From: Kaistia defluvii
GTDB lineage: Bacteria > Pseudomonadota > Alphaproteobacteria > Rhizobiales > Kaistiaceae
DNA length: 64,000 nucleotides
Direction: 5' to 3'
Assembly: GCF_040548815.1 (NCBI RefSeq)
Contig: NZ_JBEPSM010000001.1
Location: 1,364,001-1,428,000 of the forward strand
In this document: piece by piece, positions 1 through 7,746 of the stretch
How positions within the stretch are numbered: position 1 is the stretch's first letter
Layout: every line of letters starts with the position of its first letter
The notes under the pieces: generated by a model
What the model was told of the DNA's origin: nothing
Database searches by the model: none
What the model saw: only the letters and a program-made list of their open reading frames with translations
Translations under genes and position numbers: made by a program

Positions 1-885
1 ATCCGGCACCACGTCGAGCAGATAGAGCCCGCCATGCGGCGGCACGTCGCCCGGCTTGATCAGCCCGGAGATCGGCGAGGCGCCTGACTTCGCATAGGCG
101 CCCATCGACTTTTCCTCGATGGTGGTGAGCCCGCCCTCGGCGTTGCCGGCGGCGAACGAGCCATAGCCAAGCGTCGCATAATAGCGTGCCGCCTTGGCGA
201 CCGAGGCTTCCAGGATGGCGCCCAGTTCCGGTGTCACGGCGCGGGCCGCCATGATGTGCTCGCAGCCGATCAGTTCGCCGGTTTCCTCGAAGATGCAGGC
301 AGCCCCTTCCTCGACGAACTGGTCGAAGGCGCGGCCGGCGGCAGGGTTGCCGGAGATGCCGGACGTGCCGTCCGAACCGCCGCAGACCGTGCCGATGATC
401 AGTTCGCTTGGATCCATTTCAACCGTCGGCGCCTCGTCCAGTGCCGCGCGCTGCTCGGCGACGAAGGCCCTGCCCTCGGCCATGGATTTGCGCGTGCCGC
501 CGGCGGCCTGGATGACTATGGTCTTCACCGGCCGGCCGCTGTCGCGCACCTTCTTTTCCAGCGCGTATTTGTTGAAGCTCTCGCAGCCGAGCGAGATCAG
601 CAGCACCGCGCCGACATTGGGATGGGTGCAGAGGCGCTGCATCATCCGTTCAGCGTAGGGATTCGGATAGCAGCCGGGAAAGCCGATCACGTGCACGTCG
701 TGCTCGCGGAACGGGATCGCGATCTCGCGGGCAACGTGATGGGCGCATTCGACGAGATAGGCGACGACGACCGTGTTGCGGATGCCCTTGCGGCCATCGC
801 TGCGCAGCCAGCCGCGCATGGTTTCCGTCTGGGCGACCCTGGATGGGACGGACGCCGCGGTCCCTGTGGCGACAGCCATGCTCAT
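1..885 (-). CDS. uxaA: Altronate dehydratase, large (UxaA C-terminal) subunit, partial
   Basis: The 295 visible codons match the large domain of the UxaA/GarD sugar-acid dehydratases, which remove water from altronate or a related aldonate or aldarate to give a 2-keto-3-deoxy sugar acid in the cytoplasm. Family-like stretches include GCYPNPYAERMM near residue 75, LGCESFNKY near 100, a VCGGSDGTSGISGNPA block near 165 and FEETGELIGCEH near 195; the cysteines and histidines are candidate metal ligands. The gene runs off the window start, so its C-terminus is not seen. The ATG at 885 overlaps the stop of the upstream small subunit as ATGA, so the two are translationally coupled. An ATG at 879 is an alternative start. 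The exact substrate (altronate, galactarate or another acid) is inferred only from the family. Confidence 0.85.
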   Translation of the reverse strand, partial: MSMAVATGTAASVPSRVAQTETMRGWLRSDGRKGIRNTVVVAYLVECAHHVAREIAIPFREHDVHVIGFPGCYPNPYAERMMQRLCTHPNVGAVLLISLGCESFNKYALEKKVRDSGRPVKTIVIQAAGGTRKSMAEGRAFVAEQRAALDEAPTVEMDPSELIIGTVCGGSDGTSGISGNPAAGRAFDQFVEEGAACIFEETGELIGCEHIMAARAVTPELGAILEASVAKAARYYATLGYGSFAAGNAEGGLTTIEEKSMGAYAKSGASPISGLIKPGDVPPHGGLYLLDVVPD

Positions 886-1232
886 GCGCCCGCTCCCGGC
901 TTGTCCGCGTCCATCAGATGATAGGTCGGCGTGTAGTCGCTCTTGACGTTGTGCACGTGGACCGGCGTGCCGATGGCGATCGCTTCCGTCGCCGTGCCGA
1001 TCGGCGCGCCATATTTGACGATCTTCTCGCCGGCCGCGATCGGGCGCCGCGCCAGCTTGTGGCCGAGCGGCAGGTCGGCGGCGAGCATCACCTCGGTTCC
1101 CGCGACGAGGAGGCACTCGCCAGCCCGGATCCGCATCCGCGCGACCAGCACATTGTCGTCCTCGAACAGCAAAAGCAGTCGGCTGTCCGTCGCGCTCGCA
1201 GCGATTGCAAGATCAGGCAAAGGGTTCGGCAT
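882..1232 (-). CDS. Altronate dehydratase, small (SAF-domain) subunit
   Basis: This 116-residue protein corresponds to the N-terminal SAF domain of UxaA, which many Gram-positive and alphaproteobacterial genomes carry as a separate polypeptide. The ending HNVKSDYTPTYHLMDADKPG is typical, and a VHVHNVKSDY motif lies near residue 90. The domain is thought to help bind substrate while the large subunit holds the catalytic metal site. It is first in a minus-strand operon and overlaps the large-subunit gene by four bases. It is transcribed away from the GntR regulator at 1353, and the roughly 120 bp between them, AT-rich on its right side, should hold the shared control region. Confidence 0.85.
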   Translation of the reverse strand: MPNPLPDLAIAASATDSRLLLLFEDDNVLVARMRIRAGECLLVAGTEVMLAADLPLGHKLARRPIAAGEKIVKYGAPIGTATEAIAIGTPVHVHNVKSDYTPTYHLMDADKPGAGA

Positions 1233-1352
1233 GGCGAGGGGGCTCTGCTCAAAAATCCCGTTTCTCCTTAACGCTGCTAGCCCATCGCCTGCCTAAATGA
1301 AACATAAAATTTTTTATTGCGTGGCGAGTAAATCCAAGCCTATCGTTGCGGC

Positions 1353-2033
1353 ATGCCCAAGCTGAAGCGCGCCACACTCGCAGAACAGGCCTATGAGGAG
1401 CTGCGGAGCCAGATCGTCTCCGGACGCCTGCCGGCGGGCCAACGCCTGCTGGCCGAGCAACTGGCGGGAGAGCTCCTGATCAGCCAGACGCCGGTCAAGG
1501 AAGCGATCGCGATGCTGGAGCGCGACGGGCTCGTCGAGGGCACGGCGCGGCGTTCCTCCATCGTGCGCCGCTTCACCCCGGCCGCGATCGAGGAAATCTT
1601 CGAGGCCCGGATGCTGGTCGAGCTGGACGCCATCGCCAAGGGCATCGCCGCCGGCCGCGCCACGCCGGAATTCGTGGCCCGTCTGCGCGCCATCTTCGAT
1701 GCGCACATGACCGAGGTCGCCAAGCAGAATGACGAGGCGCTGGTCGATGCCATCCGCCTCGACCGCGAGTTTCACGAGCTGATTGTCCAGCTCGGCGCCA
1801 ATGACACGATCGCCAGCTGGCATCGCGTCATCCAGCGCCAGACCCAGACGATCCGCAACTTCACGCTGAAGAGCTACACGCTGGAACGGACGCGGCAGGA
1901 GCATTCCGCGATCGTCGAGGCGGTGGCGGACGGCGATGCCGAACAGGCGGTCTCGGCGCTCAAGGCCCATCTGGCCGCGAGCCGGGACGCCATGATGTCG
2001 CGCGCACCGGAGGATTTTCCGGTCCGCGCCTGA
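1353..2033 (+). CDS. GntR-family transcriptional regulator, FadR/FCD subfamily
   Basis: This 226-residue protein has an N-terminal winged helix (about residues 8-75, with SQTPVKEAIAMLERDGLVE as the recognition region) and an all-helical FCD ligand-binding domain (about 80-210). The acidic and histidine positions of FCD are visible at LDREFHELI and RQEHSAIVEA. FCD proteins usually bind a sugar acid or other carboxylate and release DNA. It lies between a divergent aldonate-type dehydratase operon and a co-directional CUT2 importer, so it probably regulates one or both; the inducer may be the transported sugar or its acid. I could not define a convincing operator by eye. Confidence 0.9.
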   Translation: MPKLKRATLAEQAYEELRSQIVSGRLPAGQRLLAEQLAGELLISQTPVKEAIAMLERDGLVEGTARRSSIVRRFTPAAIEEIFEARMLVELDAIAKGIAAGRATPEFVARLRAIFDAHMTEVAKQNDEALVDAIRLDREFHELIVQLGANDTIASWHRVIQRQTQTIRNFTLKSYTLERTRQEHSAIVEAVADGDAEQAVSALKAHLAASRDAMMSRAPEDFPVRA

Positions 2034-2156
2034 GGCGGACGACAGCCGAGGTGAAGCGCGATGTCGGAGGAGGACGTCGCCGCGGAAACGACAAACCGGG
2101 TCAACCGGACGCTCCGCGGCACGGGACTGCGTGAATGAACCCGTGGGAGGAACCAC

Positions 2157-3173
2157 ATGAAGATGCTGAAGAAGACCGCCCCTATTCTGGGCGCGGCAAT
2201 GCTGGCCACCCTGCTTGGCGCCGGTGCGGCCAAGGCCGAGGGTGAGAAGGTGGCCGTCGATCTGACGACGCTGACCTCGCCGTTCTGGACCTCGTACAAC
2301 AAGTACATCGTCGAGGAAGCGAAGAAGCAGGGCGTCGACCTGCTCGAGCCCTTCAATTCCGAGTTCGACACGGCCAAGCAGATCACCGGCGTCCAGAACG
2401 CGCTGTCGCTCGGCGCCAAGGGCATCATCTTCTCGCCGTTCGAATCCGCTGCCGCCGGCTCCGTGCTGAAGGCGGCCGAGAAGGCCGGCGCCAAGGTCGT
2501 GGCCGTCGACGTCGCGCCGGATGCCGGCCCGGTGGCGATCGTCGTGCGCGCCAACAACCTCGCCTATGGCGAGAAGGCCTGCAAATATATCGGCGACAAC
2601 GTCAAGGAAGGCCCTGTGGTCCAGATCATGGGCGACCAGGCCTCGATCAACGGACGCGATCGCGGCAACGGTTTCCGCGAGTGCATCACCAAGAACTATC
2701 CGAACCTGAAGCTGCTCGAGATCCCGACCAAGGCCTGGTCGGGTGAGGACGCCGCCGCCGGTCTCGATGCGCTGCTCAACGCGCAGCCCGACCTGAAGGC
2801 GATCTACATGCATGCCGGCGGCGTGTTCCTGGCGCCGACCCTGCAGACCCTCAAGCGCAAGAACCTGCTGAAGCCCGCCGGCGAAGCCGGCCACATCGTC
2901 ATCGTCTCGAATGACGGCATCCCGCAGGAATTCGATGCCATCCGCAAGGGTGAGATCGACGCCACGGTTTCGCAGCCTGCCGATCTCTATGCCAAGTACG
3001 GCATCCAGTACCTGAAGGAAGCGATGGCCGGAAAGACGTTTGCCGCCGGCCCGACCGACCACGACAGCACCATCCTCGAAGTGCGCCCCGGCGTGCTGGA
3101 GGACCAGCTCTCGGCGCCGCTCGTCACCAAGGAAAACGTCGACGACAAGAGCTTCTGGGGCAACCAGCTCTAA
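2157..3173 (+). CDS. Sugar ABC transporter periplasmic binding protein (CUT2, RbsB/XylF-like)
   Basis: A 338-residue exported binding protein of the periplasmic-binding-protein type I fold (Peripla_BP_4). Residues 1-27 form a signal peptide with a likely cut after AKA. The mature part opens with a strand followed by LTSPFWTSYNKYIVEEAKKQG, typical of RbsB relatives, and has NAQPDLKAIYMHAGG and VIVSNDGIPQEFDAI in the second lobe. The start is backed by GGGAGG six bases upstream. It is first in a three-gene importer (ATPase 3315, permease 4826). Two hairpins follow its stop codon, which may explain how more binding protein than membrane components is made. The ligand cannot be named; nearby uxaA homologues suggest a sugar acid or its parent sugar. 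Confidence 0.9.
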   Translation: MKMLKKTAPILGAAMLATLLGAGAAKAEGEKVAVDLTTLTSPFWTSYNKYIVEEAKKQGVDLLEPFNSEFDTAKQITGVQNALSLGAKGIIFSPFESAAAGSVLKAAEKAGAKVVAVDVAPDAGPVAIVVRANNLAYGEKACKYIGDNVKEGPVVQIMGDQASINGRDRGNGFRECITKNYPNLKLLEIPTKAWSGEDAAAGLDALLNAQPDLKAIYMHAGGVFLAPTLQTLKRKNLLKPAGEAGHIVIVSNDGIPQEFDAIRKGEIDATVSQPADLYAKYGIQYLKEAMAGKTFAAGPTDHDSTILEVRPGVLEDQLSAPLVTKENVDDKSFWGNQL

Positions 3174-3178
3174 GGGCG

Positions 3179-3196
3179 TGATTTCGAACGAAATCA
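3179..3196 (+). repeat. Small inverted repeat after the binding-protein gene
   Basis: TGATTTC, loop GAAC, GAAATCA: a perfect seven-base-pair stem starting a few bases after the stop codon. It is followed within 30 bases by a much stronger stem. No T-tract follows, so it is more likely a 3'-end stabiliser or part of an intergenic repeat than a terminator. Confidence 0.55.
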
Positions 3197-3221
3197 TGCA
3201 CTTGGCGTGAGGTTTTCATAA

Positions 3222-3252
3222 GCCTGACCCATGCCTTCGGCATGGGTCAGGC
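3222..3252 (+). terminator. Strong intercistronic hairpin between binding-protein and ATPase genes
   Basis: A perfect 14-bp stem (GCCTGACCCATGCC at 3222-3235 pairing with 3239-3252) closes on a three-base loop. There is no T-run, so full termination is unlikely. In CUT2 operons such stems commonly protect the upstream binding-protein mRNA from 3' exonucleases or attenuate read-through. A comparable stem sits at the same operon position in the third importer (55377-55399). Confidence 0.7.
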
Positions 3253-3314
3253 CTCCCGAACTCCGGAGACCCCGATGCAGTTTCCCTCTCTTCTCGACGC
3301 CGGACGGAGGCACC

Positions 3315-4829
3315 ATGCAGCCGCCTGACGCCACCACCATTCCGATCGTCGAGGCTCGTGGCGTCTCCAAACGCTATGGTCCGACGACCGCGCTGCACGA
3401 GGCGCATATCAAGGTCTTCGCCGGCGAGTCGCACGCCTTGGTCGGCCGCAACGGCGCCGGCAAGTCGACCCTGGTCGGCATCCTGACCGGCCTGCGCGCG
3501 CCGGATTCCGGCCAGGTGCTGTTCTCCGGCGTGCCGGCCCCGGCCATCTCCGACCGCGAAGGCTGGCGCAAGCATGTCGCCTGCGTCTACCAGCACTCGA
3601 CGATCATTCCCGACCTGACGGTCGCGGAAAACCTGTTCATCAACCGCCATCCGACCGAGCGCGGCTTCATCAGCTGGTCGACGCTGCGCCGTCGCGCCCG
3701 CGAGGTGCTGGATCAGTGGGGCGTCAATGTCTCGGAAGATGCCCGCGCCGGTGACCTTCGCATCGAGGCGCGGCAGCTGGTCGAGATCGCCCGCGCCCTC
3801 TCCTATGGCGCCCGCTTCATCATTCTCGACGAGCCGACGGCACAGCTGGACGGCGACGAGATCAAGCGCCTGTTCACCCGCATCCGCGAGCTTCAGGCGG
3901 CCGGCGTCACCTTCCTATTCATCTCGCACCATCTGCAGGAAGTTTACGAAATCTGCCAGGCGGTGACCGTGCTGCGCGACGCGCGCCACATCATCACCGC
4001 GCCGGTCGCCGACCTGCCGAAGGATCGGCTGATCGAGGCGATGACGGGCGAGCATGTCCATCTCGGCGTCTCCGACGCCGCCGGCCGCACCGTGCCGGAA
4101 AGCGCCGCCGTGGCGCTCGAGATCGACCGCGTATCCGGCGAAGACTTCCAGGACGTCAGCTTCAATATCCGCCGCGGCGAAGTCGTCGGCCTTTCCGGAC
4201 CGACCGGCGGCGGGCGTATCGGCCTCGCCGAAGCCGTGGCGGGCCTGTCGCCCTATAGCGGCGGGACGATCCGCATCGACCAGAAGACCCTGCCCTCCGG
4301 CGATGTTGCCGCGGCGCTGGAGCTTGGCGTCGGCTGCGTGCCGAAGAGCCGGCACGACCAGGGGCTGGTGCTGTCGCAATCCGTTGCCGACAACGCGATC
4401 ATGACGGTGAACCGCCATCTCGGCCCCTTCGGCTTCATCGCGCCGAAGCGTCGGTCGGAACTGACCAACCGGACGATATCCTCGCTCGGAATCGTCACCC
4501 AGGGGCCCGACCAGCTGGTCTCCGGCCTCTCCGGCGGCAACCAGCAGAAGGTCGTGATGGGCCGCGCGCTCGCCAACGACCCGTCCGTCCTCGTCCTGAT
4601 GGACCCGACCGCCGGCGTCGACGTCAAGTCGAAGGAAGCGCTGCTGACCGTCATCGAGCGGATGCGGCAGGAGGGCAAGGCCATCCTCGTCGTCAGCAGC
4701 GAGATCGAGGATCTGAGAACCTGTGACCGCGTGCTGGTGATGCAGCATGGATCGGTCGTCGCGGAACACAAGGCAGGCTGGAGCGACAATGCGCTCGTCG
4801 CCTCCATCGAAGGGATCGAGCTCGCATGA
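3315..4829 (+). CDS. Sugar ABC transporter ATP-binding protein (CUT2, double NBD)
   Basis: A 504-residue protein with two fused nucleotide-binding domains, as in RbsA/XylG/MglA. The first has Walker A GRNGAGKST near residue 45 and Walker B FIILDEPTAQLDG near 170. The second has the usual degenerate P-loop (GPTGGGRIG near 300), a good LSGGNQQKV signature near 400, and an odd Walker B reading LVLMDPTAGVDV, where Asp-Glu has become Met-Asp. ATP turnover may therefore depend on the first domain. The start at 3315 is preferred over 3231 because GGAGG lies just upstream and homology begins there; the upstream codons overlap the intercistronic hairpin. Its stop overlaps the permease start as ATGA. 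Confidence 0.92.
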   Translation: MQPPDATTIPIVEARGVSKRYGPTTALHEAHIKVFAGESHALVGRNGAGKSTLVGILTGLRAPDSGQVLFSGVPAPAISDREGWRKHVACVYQHSTIIPDLTVAENLFINRHPTERGFISWSTLRRRAREVLDQWGVNVSEDARAGDLRIEARQLVEIARALSYGARFIILDEPTAQLDGDEIKRLFTRIRELQAAGVTFLFISHHLQEVYEICQAVTVLRDARHIITAPVADLPKDRLIEAMTGEHVHLGVSDAAGRTVPESAAVALEIDRVSGEDFQDVSFNIRRGEVVGLSGPTGGGRIGLAEAVAGLSPYSGGTIRIDQKTLPSGDVAAALELGVGCVPKSRHDQGLVLSQSVADNAIMTVNRHLGPFGFIAPKRRSELTNRTISSLGIVTQGPDQLVSGLSGGNQQKVVMGRALANDPSVLVLMDPTAGVDVKSKEALLTVIERMRQEGKAILVVSSEIEDLRTCDRVLVMQHGSVVAEHKAGWSDNALVASIEGIELA

Positions 4830-5848
4830 ACACGCAACCCACAGCCACGGCGGCAACGCTCGGAGCCGGCACCAAGCCCGCGCCGCGCCGCTCGATGATC
4901 CGCCTGCATGACCTGGCGCTGCTGCCGGCGCTGGTGATCCTGATCATCATCGGCGCCTTCATCAGCCCGGCCTTCCTGACCCAGGGCAACATCAACACCG
5001 TCCTCACCTCCTCGGCCGCGCTGGCGCTCGTGGTGCTGGCGGAATCGCTGATCATCATCACCGGCAAGTTCGATCTGTCGCTGGAATCGACGGCCGGCTT
5101 TGCGCCTGCGATCGGTGCCCTGCTGGTACTTCCCGTCGCCAATAACGGCTTCGGGGTCGAGCTGCCGACCTTTGTCGGCATCCTGATCGTCATCGGCGTC
5201 GGCGCGCTGATCGGCCTGATCAACGGCATCCTCGTCGTCCGCTTCACGCTGAACGCCTTCATCGTGACGCTGGCCATGCTGATCATCCTGCGCGGCATGC
5301 TGGTCGGCGCCACCAGCGGGCGAACCCTGTTCGACCTGCCGGACGCCTTCTATGCGCTGATGATCATCACCATCCTCGGCCTGCCGCTGGCGGTCTGGCT
5401 GGCGGCGCTCGCGTTCATCGTCGCCGGCATCGTGCTGCGCTATCACCGGCTCGGCCGCGCGCTCTATGCAATCGGCGGCAATCCGGAGGCGGCGCGCGCT
5501 GCCGGCATCCGGGTCGAGCGCATCACCATCGGCGTCTACATCCTGGCCGGCATGCTGGCGGCGGTTGGCGGGCTGGTGATCACCGGCTATGTCGGCGCCA
5601 TCAGCGCCAACCAGGGCAATGGCATGATCTTCACCGTCTTCGCCGCGGCGGTGATCGGCGGCATCTCGCTCGATGGCGGGCGCGGCACCATGTTCGGCGC
5701 GCTCACAGGCGTGCTGCTGCTCGGCGTCGTGCAGAACCTGCTGACGCTGGCGCAGGTGCCTTCGTTCTGGATCCAGGCAATCTATGGCGCCATCATCCTC
5801 GGCGCGCTGATGATCGCCCGCATGGCCTCGGGTAAGGCGCAGACCTGA
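4826..5848 (+). CDS. Sugar ABC transporter permease (CUT2, RbsC/XylH-like)
   Basis: A 340-residue hydrophobic protein of the BPD_transp_2 family with eight to ten membrane segments. Typical RbsC-family stretches include FDLSLESTAGFAPAIGALLV near residue 75, a YAIGGNPEAARAAGI loop near 215 that contacts the ATPase, and AAAVIGGISLDGGRGTMFGA near 270. Four bases overlap with the ATPase gene, so it is the last gene of this importer. A strong terminator follows within 30 bases, closing the operon. Confidence 0.92.
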   Translation: MNTQPTATAATLGAGTKPAPRRSMIRLHDLALLPALVILIIIGAFISPAFLTQGNINTVLTSSAALALVVLAESLIIITGKFDLSLESTAGFAPAIGALLVLPVANNGFGVELPTFVGILIVIGVGALIGLINGILVVRFTLNAFIVTLAMLIILRGMLVGATSGRTLFDLPDAFYALMIITILGLPLAVWLAALAFIVAGIVLRYHRLGRALYAIGGNPEAARAAGIRVERITIGVYILAGMLAAVGGLVITGYVGAISANQGNGMIFTVFAAAVIGGISLDGGRGTMFGALTGVLLLGVVQNLLTLAQVPSFWIQAIYGAIILGALMIARMASGKAQT

Positions 5849-5870
5849 CCGGCCCCAAACGTCCTTCCCA

Positions 5871-5914
5871 AACAAAAGCCGCCGCATCGAGGGGTGCGGC
5901 GGCTCTCTTGTTTT
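5871..5914. terminator. Bidirectional rho-independent terminator
   Basis: AGCCGCCGCA at 5877-5886 pairs with TGCGGCGGCT at 5895-5904 across an eight-base loop. A T-rich tail (CTCTTGTTTT) follows on the plus strand and AACAAAAG precedes the stem, so it can also serve the convergent gene ending at 5928. Confidence 0.85.
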
Positions 5915-5927
5915 CACAGGCTACCGG

Positions 5928-7001
5928 TTAGATCCGGCGCGCCATCTTGCAGAGCTTGACCAGGTCTGCGTCGAAGGTGAACGGATTGCGCAGGATGGTC
6001 GGGCACTTGTTGCGAAGGGCCTGCTTGTCCGCGCCGCTCAGGCCGCTGTCGGAGACGGAGGTCGGGCCGTCGGGATTGCCGGCACCGGGACCGCCAGGGC
6101 CTCCCGGTCCGCCAGGGCCTCCGGGACCTCCGGGGCCACCAGGGCCTCCCGGACCGCCCGTGCCGGAGCCACACGAGCCACCGACGCTCAGGCAGAGATT
6201 GAGCAGACGGCCGGGCTGAAGCACGGCCAGCCGCGTATCGAGCACGCCCAGGATCTGGCTGCGATCGCCGCTGCCGCAGGCGGAGCCGCCGCCGGCATTG
6301 AGGCAGACCTTCGCCAGTTCCTTCTTGGACAGCACCGCCGCCTTTGCGTTGATGCCGCCGATCAGCCTGGACCGAACGCGGGCATTGGCGACGCCGTTCT
6401 TGCCGAGCACATTGGCGGTGACCCTGGTGCCGCCTCGGGCGTCCTTGCCGCCGCAGCTTGCGCCGACATTGACGCAGACATTGGCCAGCTGGTCCTTGGA
6501 GAGGAGCTTGAGCCTGGCATCGACCAGCTGGATGACCTGTTCGCGGCTTCCGCCGCAGCCCGCCTGCCCGCCGACACTGAGGCACAGCCGGACCAGTTCG
6601 CGCTTGGACAGAACATCGACGCGAGCGTCGATGCCGGAAAGCAGCGTCGACCGCGAGGTGTTTCTCATGGACGAGGTGCCGGACGTATTGCCGGTCAGCC
6701 CGCCCGTGACGCTCCCGACGGTGTTGCCCACGGCGCCGGTGACGCCATTGACGGTGCCGCCGACGGCATTGCCGACACCGGCAACCGTTCCACCCACGGC
6801 ATTGCCTGTATTGGAGACCGTGGAGCCGAGACCGCCACCGACGGCTCCGCCCACCGCTCCGGTCACACCGGACACGGTTCCCCCGACGGCTCCTGTAACG
6901 CCGCTGACGACACCGCCTAGACCGCCGTCGGCGTAAGCCGGCGCCAGCATGGTTCCCATCAGCAACGCTGCCGATGTGGCCGCGATTCGAAGTCCGATCA
7001 T
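5928..7001 (-). CDS. Exported collagen-like repeat protein with four Cys-pair repeats (unknown function)
   Basis: A 357-residue protein with four visible parts. First comes a signal peptide (MIGLRIAATSAALLMG..., cut after AYA near residue 25). A Gly/Val/Thr-rich region of roughly 70 residues follows, built from units like GVTGAVGGTV. Next is a domain of about 170 residues with four degenerate repeats of the form LSKxELxxxCLxVGG-xCG, each with two cysteines. Last is a run of Gly-Gly-Pro triplets (about residues 278-303) before a short Cys-containing tail. This points to a secreted or surface protein with intra-repeat disulphides. The ATG at 7001 is chosen because GGAGGG lies just upstream; the ATG at 7013 overlaps that ribosome site. 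I do not recognise a named family. Confidence 0.8.
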   Translation of the reverse strand: MIGLRIAATSAALLMGTMLAPAYADGGLGGVVSGVTGAVGGTVSGVTGAVGGAVGGGLGSTVSNTGNAVGGTVAGVGNAVGGTVNGVTGAVGNTVGSVTGGLTGNTSGTSSMRNTSRSTLLSGIDARVDVLSKRELVRLCLSVGGQAGCGGSREQVIQLVDARLKLLSKDQLANVCVNVGASCGGKDARGGTRVTANVLGKNGVANARVRSRLIGGINAKAAVLSKKELAKVCLNAGGGSACGSGDRSQILGVLDTRLAVLQPGRLLNLCLSVGGSCGSGTGGPGGPGGPGGPGGPGGPGGPGGPGAGNPDGPTSVSDSGLSGADKQALRNKCPTILRNPFTFDADLVKLCKMARRI

Positions 7002-7746
7002 GAAGCCCTCCATTGCTGCACGTTACACAAAGCCCACCCTTAGGACGATTTAACGCCAACTATCCTTAGAAGGTTTCAAGGAGACTAAAATAATAAATCG
7101 ACAATCTTACAGAATATATCGATTCCAAGCCGGATATGCCCGGATCAAATTGCCATTCACTTCGAATTTTGAATTAATTTCTGCATCGCAATACGGTGAG
7201 ACGGCGTGGTAAACCGCATTACTTGCTATGATTGGCACTCGCAATATCGTGGTTAACTCTACGGCATGAGAGAGCGATCGAGATCGTGGCGAAAGCTTGA
7301 ATCAAACATGGCAACATTGGGAATCATGTTGATTCCGCCGCGCATACCTCGCAAGGACCGTTGCGGCTTGCCCTTTTTTGTGAAGCAGATCCGGTCAATT
7401 ATATATCTACATAGATTATAGAATATAGATTTTCATCATAATTATGAAGAGCCGGCAAAATGATGCATAAGTCGGGATAATTAAGCCACTAGTGAAATTC
7501 ATAAAACCGTTATACTTCAAATGTCGCTGCTTTTGCGTTGCACCATAGTCTGCGGTGGCTAGGTTGCCGGTGCCAGCCGCGAGGGGTCGCAGCGGGCACC
7601 GTACGCAGTGTCCGAAACACGGATGCGCGACGGCCAACAGGAATGGGGGTCTGGGGCGCTTTGCTGTCGCACCGGTCTGATCTGCGGGTCAGCACGGGGC
7701 CGGAGCGGCTGCGCATTTGTACCCTCCCAATTTTGGAAGGTCAGAA
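7002..7746. other. AT-rich intergenic region and porin leader
   Basis: About 745 bp lie between the divergent repeat-protein gene and the porin gene. The first 480 bp or so are markedly AT-rich compared with the surrounding genes and include long A/T tracts around 7400-7450. From about 7510 to 7740 the sequence returns to high GC and would be a long porin mRNA leader if the promoter lies in the AT-rich part. Short frames here have no family resemblance and I call no gene. Confidence 0.6.

Noticed and set aside
1314..3197. Long open frame of 627 codons on the minus strand opposite the GntR and binding-protein genes
   Set aside because: It is an antisense shadow of two well-supported genes in high-GC sequence and has an Arg/Gly/Asp-rich composition with no domain.
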